NCBI GenBank assembly: GCA_946480465.1
Contig: CAMLJY010000091.1
Coordinates: forward strand, 1-19,549
Length of the DNA: 19,549 nucleotides
Direction of reading: 5' to 3'
Origin: an uncultured Burkholderiales bacterium
GTDB lineage: Bacteria > Pseudomonadota > Gammaproteobacteria > Burkholderiales > Burkholderiaceae
A program made the position numbers and the translations under genes. Shown one piece after another: positions 6,024 through 15,908 of this stretch (position 1 is the stretch's first letter; the number at the start of each line of letters is the position of its first letter). The notes under the pieces are model-generated. The model searched no databases. It was not told the DNA's origin and worked only from the letters and a program-made list of their open reading frames with translations.

Positions 6024-8000
6024 TCAGTTCCGCGGCAAGGACCGCTGCCGGTGCCCCAGCAGCAGCCACGCGGCTGCCAGGCCGAGCGACCAGCCCCACC
6101 CCAGCGCACCGCCGCCACCACCGCCGCCGTCCCCGCCCGTCACGGTGACCGGCGCCGCGCTGATCGTCAGCGTCGTGCTCGCGCTGGCGCTGGCGCCGGT
6201 GCTGTCCGTCACCGTGAGCTGCACCGCGACGCTGCCGGCGCCGCTGGTCAGCAGCGTGGCGGTCGGGCCATCGGTGGCGCCGCTGAAGGTGGCGATCGTG
6301 CTGCCCGCGTCGAGGCTCCAGCGGTAGCCGGTGATGCTGCGGCCTGTCGGGGCGGTGCTGCCTCCGGAAGTGAGCGTCACCGCCGCACCGGCGACCGGCA
6401 CCGCAGGCGTCGCGCTGATCGCCGCGACCGGCACCGGCCCCAGCGCCGCACGCACCTGGGCCACCGCCGCCGCGGCATCGAGCATGCCGGCGCCGCAGGT
6501 GCTGGTGGTGCAATAACACTCCAGCTGCTCGGCTGCGCTCGGCGCGCGGCAGGCGCTGACCGCGGCATCGGCGCCGCTGGCCGGGAAAGGCCGCGCGGTG
6601 GCTTGCAGCACCTGGCGCACCGTGGCCGGCGTCAGCGTCGGGTCGACCGAGAGCATCAACGCCGCCGTGCCGGCCACCAGCGGTGCCGCGAAGCTCGTGC
6701 CCACCGAGTAGTTGCTGCCGTCGCTGTAGGTGTTGGCCGCGGGCGCGGTGCTGCCGCTGTTGGTGGTGGTCATCAGCGGGTACAGGCACGGCGCGAAGTC
6801 GTTGACGCAGTTGCCGGCCGGCGCGGCGATCGCCATTTGCGGGCCGACGTTCGAATAGCCCACCTTGCTGCCGAGGTGGCGGATGCCGGCCACGGCGATC
6901 GCGCCGGGGCAATTCGCGGGCGCAGCGACCGCCAGTCCGGTGGCGTTGCCCCCGGCAACAACGACCGAGACACCGGCCGCGTTCAACTCGGCGATCACGT
7001 CCCGGTACGCCGGCGAGCAGTTGCCCGGGGAACCCAGGCTCATGTTGATCACCCGCGCCGGATTCGGGTTGACGTAGGGATGGGCCGACAGGCCGGCGGC
7101 CCAGCGCATGCCGGCGATGATGTCGCTGTCGTCGCCGCCGCAGCGGCCGAGCACGCGCACCGGCAGCACCTTCACGTCCCAGCCGCTGCCGGCGATGCCG
7201 AGGCTGTTGTTGGTTGCCGCGCCGATCAGGCCGGCCACCTGCGTGCCGTGCCAGCTGCTGAGGGTGGCGGGTTCACCGGCCTCGCAGTAGCCGGCGGTGG
7301 TCCAGTCGCCGGGGTCGCTGGGGTCGGCGTCGCGGTCGTTGCCGTCGTTCGAGTAGCGCGCGCCTTCGACGAAGTCGTAGCCCGGGTGCAGCTTGCCGGC
7401 CAGGTCCGGATGGTCCAGCCGGACGCCGGTGTCGAGCACGGCGACGGTCACCGCGGGCGAACCGGTCGTGATGTCCCAGGCGCCGACGGCGTTGATCGCC
7501 GACGGCAGCGCCGCGCTGGGCGCTCGCAGGTACCACTGGCCCGCGGCGGGGGTGATGCTGGTCTGGCCGGCGCCGAAGTAGGGATCGTTCGGCACCGCGG
7601 CAATGCCGCGGCGCTCGTCCGGTGTGGCCCATTCGACGTCCGGCAGCGCTGCCAGGCGCTCGGCCAGCTGCGCCGAGGACAGGCCGACGCCCTGCAGCGA
7701 CTGCATGCGGCTGCCGAGCACCCGGCCATCGGCCAGCGGCAGCGACAGGCGCTGCGACAAGGTGGCCGCATGCAGCGGCTGCATGCCGGCGGTGCTGGTG
7801 GAGCGGGCGGACAGCACCCGCATCATCGCGCTGTCGGCACGGTACTTGACGATGACGCGCGCGTTCGACAGGTCCGTGCTCGGCTGGACGGCGCGGCCGG
7901 GCAGCCGCGGGCCGGGTTCGGCCTCCGTCCCGGGCGCCCAGGCGGCACACATCGCCAAGGCAGCGGTCGACAGGAATCGGGACAGGGCGGAAGAGCTCAT
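6024..8000 (-). CDS. secreted subtilisin-like (S8) serine protease with a GlyGly-CTERM sorting tail
   Basis: A 658-residue exported protease. Residues 1-27 look like a Sec signal peptide ending TEA. A pro-region (about 45-145) resembles the I9 inhibitor/chaperone, starting NARVIVKYRADS and ending ALPDVEWATPDERR. The S8 catalytic triad is complete: Asp190 in VAVLDTGVRLDHPDL, His251 in SSWHGTQVAGLIGA and Ser436 in SVGTSFAAPLVAG. The oxyanion Asn is probably in VVVAGGNATG. A PKD/Ig-like domain spans about 525-620, containing TGYRWSLDAGS. The end is a glycine run (GGDGGGGGGGALGW), a hydrophobic helix and a basic tail (GHRQRSLPRN). That is the tripartite layout of GlyGly-CTERM signals cut by rhombosortase, usually on type II secretion substrates. 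The gene stands alone. The ATG at 8000 is preceded by a weak GAGCGAGACG. Substrate unknown; likely extracellular protein breakdown. Confidence 0.95.
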   Translation of the reverse strand: MSSSALSRFLSTAALAMCAAWAPGTEAEPGPRLPGRAVQPSTDLSNARVIVKYRADSAMMRVLSARSTSTAGMQPLHAATLSQRLSLPLADGRVLGSRMQSLQGVGLSSAQLAERLAALPDVEWATPDERRGIAAVPNDPYFGAGQTSITPAAGQWYLRAPSAALPSAINAVGAWDITTGSPAVTVAVLDTGVRLDHPDLAGKLHPGYDFVEGARYSNDGNDRDADPSDPGDWTTAGYCEAGEPATLSSWHGTQVAGLIGAATNNSLGIAGSGWDVKVLPVRVLGRCGGDDSDIIAGMRWAAGLSAHPYVNPNPARVINMSLGSPGNCSPAYRDVIAELNAAGVSVVVAGGNATGLAVAAPANCPGAIAVAGIRHLGSKVGYSNVGPQMAIAAPAGNCVNDFAPCLYPLMTTTNSGSTAPAANTYSDGSNYSVGTSFAAPLVAGTAALMLSVDPTLTPATVRQVLQATARPFPASGADAAVSACRAPSAAEQLECYCTTSTCGAGMLDAAAAVAQVRAALGPVPVAAISATPAVPVAGAAVTLTSGGSTAPTGRSITGYRWSLDAGSTIATFSGATDGPTATLLTSGAGSVAVQLTVTDSTGASASASTTLTISAAPVTVTGGDGGGGGGGALGWGWSLGLAAAWLLLGHRQRSLPRN

Positions 8001-8231
8001 TCGGCGTCTCGCTCAATAAGTTCGGGCGCCCCCCCGGCCGCCCGGGCCATGCTAGCGCGCGAATGCAAAGGACCTGTTACCGGCCGAGCACCTTGCAGAC
8101 ACGGCGGCGCCCGGCGGCCTCATCGGCCGCAGCCGCCTTCCCTCGGGTGGCGGATGTGCCGGGTTTCAGCCTGGACGAGCCGGCGACCGCTCCCCGCCCA
8201 TCGGTCGACCACCCCACGGGGCCCGATGAGA

Positions 8232-8272
8232 AAGGGTGGCGCGGACCTGATCAGCGGTCCACCGCCACCCTT
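8232..8272 (-). terminator. probable intrinsic terminator of the tkt-gap operon
   Basis: Arms AAGGGTGGCG (8232-8241) and CGCCACCCTT (8263-8272) pair perfectly over 10 bp. An inner 5-bp stem, GGACC/GGTCC (8243-8247 with 8256-8260), caps the structure. Read on the minus strand, the stem is followed by a short pyrimidine run (CCCTTTCTC). That suits a factor-independent terminator about 170 bp beyond the gap stop. A smaller competing hairpin, CCACC-CTTC-GGTGG (8265-8278), shares one arm. Confidence 0.6.
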
Positions 8273-8350
8273 CGGTGGTGCAAGCCACGGCGTGCGCGCC
8301 AGGGCCGCTGCATCAGGCATCGGATCAGATGCGGCCACCACCAGAGCGAG

Positions 8351-8405
8351 TTCAGCGCGCCTTCAGCGCACCTTCAGCGCACCTTCAGCGCACCATCAAC
8401 ACGCC
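8351..8405 (+). repeat. tandem 11-bp repeats (TTCAGCGCACC)
   Basis: Five units stand head to tail. TTCAGCGCGCC is at 8351-8361, and TTCAGCGCACC at 8362-8372, 8373-8383 and 8384-8394. A diverged unit, ATCAACACGCC, is at 8395-8405. The array lies 36-90 bp beyond the gap stop codon. Three units are identical, which implies recent slippage or selection. No function is evident. Confidence 0.85.
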
Positions 8406-8440
8406 CTCCACGGGCCCATCCGCGGGGCATCCGTGGCTCA

Positions 8441-11538
<3,098 letters not shown>

Positions 11539-11602
11539 GCGCGTGGGCGCCGAGGGGCCGCCGCGGCGCTGGTGGAGGGGGTGGGACCTGGGGGAAACGC
11601 GG

Positions 11603-11621
11603 ATTTTAGCGGCTCGATAAT
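11603..11621. promoter_or_regulatory. AT-rich island in the tkt/speD divergent gap, possible promoters
   Basis: The 168-bp gap is GC-rich except here. On the minus strand TAAAAT (11608-11603) resembles a -10 for tkt. On the plus strand GATAAT (11616-11621) resembles a -10 for speD. Neither has a good -35 at the usual distance, so both are tentative. Confidence 0.35.
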
Positions 11622-11706
11622 GCAGAGGATGTCTGCCCCCAGCCCACTTCGTTCACGCTTGCGGAGCGGCGGCGCGCCTTTCGCTCGGGCGCACGGGCGC
11701 TGATCC

Positions 11707-12072
11707 ATGCACGGCCTGCACCTCACCGCCGACCTGCGGGGCTGCGATCCCGCCCTGACGGTGATGACCGACACCGGAGCGCTGCGGGCGTTGTGCATCG
11801 CGGCCGCGGCGGGCGCGGGCCTGACACCGGTGGGCGAGCTGTTCCACCGCTTCGGCGACGGCGGCCAGGGGGTGACGGGCGTCGTGCTGCTGGCCGAATC
11901 GCACCTGGCGGTGCACACCTGGCCCGAGCTGGGCGCGGTGACCCTGGACGTCTACGTGTGCAACTTCGGCGCCGACAACTCCACGCGCGCCGAACGGCTG
12001 CTGGCGACGCTGGAAGCCGCCTTCGCGCCCTCCTCCGTTGAACGACACCGCCTGCAGCGCGGCTCCGCATGA
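11707..12072 (+). CDS. speD: S-adenosylmethionine decarboxylase proenzyme
   Basis: A 121-residue prokaryotic proenzyme. It cleaves itself to make a pyruvoyl group and decarboxylates S-adenosylmethionine, giving the aminopropyl donor for spermidine. The signature AESHLAVHTWPELG puts the self-cleavage between Glu64 and Ser65, with His70 as the processing residue. Cys85 in LDVYVCNFG is the catalytic acid. These positions match the small bacterial SpeD family. The C-terminus ADNSTRAERLLATLEAAF is also typical. Start ATG 11707 gives the family N-terminus (MHGLHLTADLRGC). Its stop overlaps the ATG of the next gene (ATGA), so the two are probably translationally coupled although they belong to different pathways. 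A membrane SpeE-like gene is about 5.4 kb away on the other strand. Confidence 0.95.
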   Translation: MHGLHLTADLRGCDPALTVMTDTGALRALCIAAAAGAGLTPVGELFHRFGDGGQGVTGVVLLAESHLAVHTWPELGAVTLDVYVCNFGADNSTRAERLLATLEAAFAPSSVERHRLQRGSA

Positions 12073-12782
12073 CCTCGAACGAGAACCTGAAGGCCATCGT
12101 CTTCGCCGCCGGCCGCGGCGAGCGCATGCGGCCGCTGACCGACACCACGCCGAAGCCGCTGCTGCCGGTGCGCGGCCGGCCGATGATCGAATGGCACCTG
12201 GACGCGCTGGCGCGCGATGGCGTGCGCGAGGTGGTGGTCAACACCGCGTGGCTGGAGGAACAGTTCCCCGCCACCTTGGGCGACGGCAGCCGCTTCGGGC
12301 TGCGCATCAATTACTCGCTGGAAGGCCGCGACCACGGCGGCGCGCTGGAGACGGCCGGCGGCATCGCCAAGGCGCTCCCGCTGCTCGGCGAGTGCTTCTG
12401 GGTGGTGTCGGGCGACATCGTGGTGCCGGGCTTCCGCTTCGACCCGGCCCTGGCCGCACGCTTCGCAGCGAGCAGCGACGATGCCTGGATCTGGCTGCTG
12501 CCGAACCCCGACTTCAACACCGCGGGTGACTTCGCCCTGGTGGGCGACCGCGTGCAGCGCGATGGCGCCAGGCCGCTCACTTACGCCAATATCGCGCTGG
12601 TGCGGCGGCGGCTCGTGAACGGAGTCGTGCCGGGAACGAAAGCGAAGATGAACCAGTTCCTGTTCGCCGCCGCGGCCGCCGGGCGGCTGGGTGGGGTGAT
12701 GCTCGAAGGCGAGTGGCACAACGTGGGCACGCCGGAGCAACTGGCCGCCCTGGACGCCGGCAGCACCGAACCTAGCGCATGA
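12069..12782 (+). CDS. murU: MurU-like sugar-1-phosphate nucleotidyltransferase
   Basis: A 237-residue nucleotidyltransferase. The signature FAAGRGERMRPLTDTTPKPL with LPV near residues 12-34 is the nucleotide-binding loop of the family. LGDGSRFGLRINYSLEG and ALETAGGIAKALPLLG match MurU best. MurU makes UDP-MurNAc from MurNAc-1-phosphate in the cell-wall recycling route that bypasses MurA. The metal-binding motif reads SGDIVVPGF near 117-125; MurU proteins I recall have an acidic residue a few places after GD, which is absent. The C-terminal EWHNVGTPEQL has Asn where many have Asp. The usual partner AmgK (MurNAc/GlcNAc kinase) is not beside it. So the exact sugar is inferred; a mannose- or glucose-1-phosphate enzyme is the alternative. 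It overlaps the speD stop by 4 bp and the end of the convergent DMT gene by 11 bp. Confidence 0.8.
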   Translation: MTSNENLKAIVFAAGRGERMRPLTDTTPKPLLPVRGRPMIEWHLDALARDGVREVVVNTAWLEEQFPATLGDGSRFGLRINYSLEGRDHGGALETAGGIAKALPLLGECFWVVSGDIVVPGFRFDPALAARFAASSDDAWIWLLPNPDFNTAGDFALVGDRVQRDGARPLTYANIALVRRRLVNGVVPGTKAKMNQFLFAAAAAGRLGGVMLEGEWHNVGTPEQLAALDAGSTEPSA

Positions 12783-13686
12783 TCGGAGCGTCCACCGGCC
12801 TGCGCGCGAAGAGCGTCCCGCGCCAGAACACCACCACGTTGCCCACGGCCACCAGAGCCAGGCCCAGCAAGCCGCTGGCGGTCCATCGGTAGCCCTCGAC
12901 CAGCGCCGACACGTTCAGCGCCACCACGGGGAACAGCACCGTGCAGTACGCGGCGCGGTCGGCCCCCAGCCTGCCCACCAGCGTCAGGTAGGCAGTGAAG
13001 CCGATCACCGAGCCGGGAATCGCCAGGTAGAGCCAGGCCCCGACGTAGGTCGGCGACAGGTCGAAGGAAGGCGCATCGCCGCGGGCCAGCGCGTAGACCG
13101 ACACCGCCGCCGTGCCGATCAGCATCGCCCACGCGTTGGTCTGCAGCGGCGTCAGCCCCTGCCGCTGCAGGGCGCCGGACAGCAGGTTGCCGAGCGAGAA
13201 GCAGCAGGTGCCGGCCATCGCCAGCGCCAGGCCCCACAGCACCTCCTGCCGCGCCAGGTCGGCGAACAGCTCGGTGCCGAACAGCAGCGCCAGGCCCGCC
13301 AGGCCGAAGGCCGCGCCCAGCATCACCCGCGGCTTCAACGGCTGGCCCAGCAGCAGCCGAGCATTCAATGCGTTCCACAGCGGCGCGGTCGAAAAGCACA
13401 CCGCCACCAGGCCGCTGGCGATCCACTGGCTGGCGTGCAGGAAGCACAGGAAGTTCAGGCAGAACAGGCACAGGCCCTGCGCCAGCAGCAGCGGCACGGC
13501 GGCGCGCGGCGGGCGCTTCAACTGGCCGCGCCAGGCCAGCCACGCCAGCAGCACCAGGCCGGCCAGCGCAAAGCGCCAGGCGATGGACCAGGCGATAGGC
13601 ACCACCCCCAGCTGCAGCTTCAGCGCGATCCAGGTGGTGCCCCAGATCAGCACGGTGGCGAGGTAGAGGCCGGCGGTACTCGTCAT
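12772..13686 (-). CDS. EamA/DMT-family transporter
   Basis: A 304-residue inner-membrane protein with about ten hydrophobic helices in two repeated EamA halves. The first half begins GLYLATVLIWGTTWIALKL, with the typical WG-T-W start of the drug/metabolite transporter superfamily. The second half begins near EVLWGLALAMAGTCCFSLGN. The end is basic (FARRPVDAPIMR). Such proteins usually export amino acids, metabolites or drugs; the substrate cannot be told. I chose the ATG at 13686 (MTSTAGLYLATVLIW) because the 28 residues before it in frame are arginine-rich, unlike a DMT N-terminus, and lie in the divergent promoter gap. The neighbouring AraC-type regulator, 113 bp away and divergent, probably controls it. 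Confidence 0.92.
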   Translation of the reverse strand: MTSTAGLYLATVLIWGTTWIALKLQLGVVPIAWSIAWRFALAGLVLLAWLAWRGQLKRPPRAAVPLLLAQGLCLFCLNFLCFLHASQWIASGLVAVCFSTAPLWNALNARLLLGQPLKPRVMLGAAFGLAGLALLFGTELFADLARQEVLWGLALAMAGTCCFSLGNLLSGALQRQGLTPLQTNAWAMLIGTAAVSVYALARGDAPSFDLSPTYVGAWLYLAIPGSVIGFTAYLTLVGRLGADRAAYCTVLFPVVALNVSALVEGYRWTASGLLGLALVAVGNVVVFWRGTLFARRPVDAPIMR

Positions 13687-13799
13687 GCCGGCAGTCTGCG
13701 GGCGCGCGCGGCGCGGCCGTGGCAGGAACTTGCGGTTTTCAACGGCCGACGCGCCGCGCCGCGCGCACACCGGCGCGCCCGCGCGTAAGCTCGGCGCCG

Positions 13800-14699
13800 A
13801 TGCCTCCGCCAGACGCCCCGCTCAGCACCTTCGACGTCAGCCGCGAGCTGCTGCGCTCGCGCGCCACGCCCTTGCGCGCGGCCGCCGTGGGCCGCGACGG
13901 CGCCTGGCTGGTGCAGTGGCGCAACGCGGACACCGAGACCACCTACGAGCAGATCGGCCACCACACGCTGTCGCTGTACCTGCAAGGCGGGCACGAGGTG
14001 CGCAACCTCGACCTGCCCTCGGCCCGCGGCGCGCCGGACAGCCTGTGCTGCATGCCGGCGGGCCACCAGTCGCGCTGGGAAGTGAACGGCTCGCTGCAGC
14101 TGCTGCACCTGTACCTGCCCACCTTGCCGCTGGCCCTGGCCGCCGAGCAGTGGTTCGACCGCGACCCTCGCCTGGCGCACCTGCAGGATCGCATCTGGTT
14201 CGAGGACGAGGTGCTGTCGGGCCTCGGCCGCCGCGTGGTGGCGCTGGACTGGACCGAGACCGACGCCACGCTGGCGCTGCAGGAGCTGAGCCTGCAGTTG
14301 CAGGCGCGCCTGCTGCAGGCCCACGGCGGCCTGCGCATGCCGGCGGATGCCGCGACGTGGCGTGGCGGCCTGTCCCCCGCCGCGCGCCGGCGCGTGCTGG
14401 AGGCCATCGAGTCCGCGCCCGATGGCTCACCGAGCCTGGACGACTTGGCCGCCGCCGCCTGCCTGTCGCCCTTCCACTTCGTGCGCATGTTCAAGCAGAG
14501 CTTCGGCCAGAGCCCACACGCGTGGGTGATGCAGCGACGCCTGGCCAGGGCTCGCGCGCTGCTGGCCGACGAGCGCCTGCCGCTGGCCCAGGTGGCGGCC
14601 GACGCCGGCTACGCGCACCTGAGCCACCTGAACGCCGCGCTGCAGCGCGCCGGACTGGGCAGCGCCGCGCGCTGGCGCCGCGTGAACCTGGCGGCCTGA
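13800..14699 (+). CDS. AraC-family transcriptional regulator
   Basis: A 299-residue regulator. The N-terminal part (1-200) is a cupin-like sensor region with YEQIGHHTLSLYLQGGHEV and MPAGHQSRWEVNGSLQLLHL, as in AraC regulators of unknown ligand. The C-terminal 95 residues carry the double helix-turn-helix: SLDDLAAAACLSPFHFVRMF and KQSFGQSPHAWVMQRRLARA, then LPLAQVAADAGYAHLSHLN. The end (GSAARWRRVNLAA) departs from the usual P-x-x-Y/F-R finish. The ATG at 13800 gives a natural N-terminus. An upstream in-frame start would extend over the divergent promoter with arginine-rich sequence. There is no clear ribosome-binding site. It probably regulates the divergent DMT transporter and itself. Confidence 0.93.
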   Translation: MPPPDAPLSTFDVSRELLRSRATPLRAAAVGRDGAWLVQWRNADTETTYEQIGHHTLSLYLQGGHEVRNLDLPSARGAPDSLCCMPAGHQSRWEVNGSLQLLHLYLPTLPLALAAEQWFDRDPRLAHLQDRIWFEDEVLSGLGRRVVALDWTETDATLALQELSLQLQARLLQAHGGLRMPADAATWRGGLSPAARRRVLEAIESAPDGSPSLDDLAAAACLSPFHFVRMFKQSFGQSPHAWVMQRRLARARALLADERLPLAQVAADAGYAHLSHLNAALQRAGLGSAARWRRVNLAA

Positions 14700-14752
14700 C
14701 CGGGGCGGAGGAATGTTGGACGGCCGCGCAGATCGGCCGGTGATCAGTGCGG

Positions 14753-14804
14753 GTGATCAGGTTGCGCCAACCCCGCCATCAACCCGCAGCCGACCTGCGA
14801 TCAC
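14753..14804. terminator. imperfect inverted repeat between convergent araC-type and aldo/keto reductase genes
   Basis: GTGATC-AGGT (14753-14762) pairs with ACCT-GC-GATCAC (14793-14804), leaving a two-base bulge. It lies in the 134-bp gap between two convergent genes. Related GATCA-containing words recur in the gap at 14741, 14754 and 14832. It is a plausible terminator without a T-run; alternatively the repeated TGATCA words may be a chance cluster. Confidence 0.3.
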
Positions 14805-14833
14805 GCCGCGGAGCGCGCCGCGTGACCCCACGA

Positions 14834-15817
14834 TCAACCGGCGACCAGCGGCGTCGTGACCGCGTCGATGCGCGCCATCACCTCCGGCGTCAACTGATCG
14901 GCCACCGCCAGCGCGCCCAGGTTGTCCTGCAGCTGGCCCGGCTTCGACGCGCCGGTGATCACCGTGGACACGCGCGGGTTCTTCGTGCACCAGGCGATCG
15001 CCAGCTGCGCCAGTGTGGCGCCCAACTCGGCCGCGATCGGCGCCAGCTGCGCCACGGCCTCGTTCTTCGCCTGGTCCGTCAGGTGCTCGCGCAGGAAGGC
15101 CATGGTCTCCATCGCGCCGCGGGTGCCGGCCGGGATGCCGCCGCGGTACTTGCCGGTGAGCAGGCCCGAGGCCAAGGGGCTCCAGGTCGTGAGGCCGAGG
15201 CCGATGTCCTCGTACAGCGGCGCGAACTCGTCCTCGACCTTGCGGCGGTGGAACAGGTGGTACTGCGGCTGCTCGACGATGGGCTTGTGCAGGTGGTGCC
15301 GGTCGGCGATGTCCCAGGCGGCGCGGATGTCCTCGGCCGACCACTCGCTGGTGCCCCAGTAGAGCGCCTTGCCCTGGCGGATCATGTCGCTCATCGCCCA
15401 CACGGTTTCCTCGATCGGCGTGTGCGGGTCGGGACGGTGGCAGTAGACCAGGTCGACGAAGTCGAGGCCGAAGCGCTGGAGTGAACCGTCGATCGCCTGC
15501 ATCAGGTACTTGCGGTTCAGCGTGTCCTTGCGGTTCACCGCCTCCCCCTGGCGGTCCAGGCCCCAGAAGAACTTGGTGGAGACGACGTAGTTCAAGCGCG
15601 GCGTGCCCAGGCGCCTGAAGGCCTCGCCCATCACGCTTTCGCTGCGGCCGCCGGCGTAGGCTTCGGCGTTGTCGAAGAAGTTGACGCCGGCGTCCAGCGC
15701 GGCGGCCAGCATCTCGACCGCGGCGTTGACGTCGACCTGGTTGTGGTAGGTCACCCAGGAGCCGAGCGAAAGCTCGCTCACGCGCAGGCCGGAAGGCCCC
15801 AATCGGCGGTATCGCAT
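14834..15817 (-). CDS. aldo/keto reductase, Kv-channel-beta-like (AKR6 type)
   Basis: A 327-residue NADPH-dependent carbonyl reductase of the group related to potassium-channel beta subunits and E. coli YghZ. The catalytic tetrad is present: Asp49 and Tyr54 in [14 protein letters not shown], Lys82 in VVSTKFFWG and His127 in LVYCHRPDP. Eukaryotic beta subunits have Asn at the last position. The strongest likeness is [20 protein letters not shown] with [12 protein letters not shown] and, later, [19 protein letters not shown]. The C-terminal [16 protein letters not shown] is the cofactor-binding segment. The ATG at 15817 gives the family start [16 protein letters not shown]; in-frame sequence further upstream is not homologous and runs into the next gene. 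It lies 91 bp after the FAD oxidoreductase on the same strand. The natural substrate is unknown. Confidence 0.94.
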   Translation of the reverse strand: MRYRRLGPSGLRVSELSLGSWVTYHNQVDVNAAVEMLAAALDAGVNFFDNAEAYAGGRSESVMGEAFRRLGTPRLNYVVSTKFFWGLDRQGEAVNRKDTLNRKYLMQAIDGSLQRFGLDFVDLVYCHRPDPHTPIEETVWAMSDMIRQGKALYWGTSEWSAEDIRAAWDIADRHHLHKPIVEQPQYHLFHRRKVEDEFAPLYEDIGLGLTTWSPLASGLLTGKYRGGIPAGTRGAMETMAFLREHLTDQAKNEAVAQLAPIAAELGATLAQLAIAWCTKNPRVSTVITGASKPGQLQDNLGALAVADQLTPEVMARIDAVTTPLVAG

Positions 15818-15908
15818 GGTGGCGGTGTCTTTGTGCTGAGGAGGGGCGCGCAGGCTACTGCAGCGCGCGCATCCGGGACGAGCCCAGGGTGATGCGCCGG
15901 CAGCGGCT

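Larger units (their letters stand above)
8001..8440. other. 440-bp gene-free stretch between the protease and gap genes
   Basis: Both flanking genes are on the minus strand, so this stretch carries the end of the gap transcript and the upstream region of the protease. I accept no coding sequence in it. It holds the 11-bp tandem repeats at 8351-8405, a hairpin at 8310-8332 (GCATC/GATGC arms) and the strong hairpin at 8232-8272. A protease promoter should lie at about 8010-8100 on the minus strand, but no pair of -35 and -10 boxes with normal spacing is evident. Confidence 0.6.

Noticed and set aside
8351..8405. CRISPR-like array
   Set aside because: The units are 11 bp and directly adjacent with no spacers, and no cas gene is in the window. 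The same holds for 5864-5910.
11622..11706. SAM-responsive riboswitch or leader upstream of speD
   Set aside because: The leader is about 85 bases and I could not find the paired elements of any known SAM riboswitch in it.
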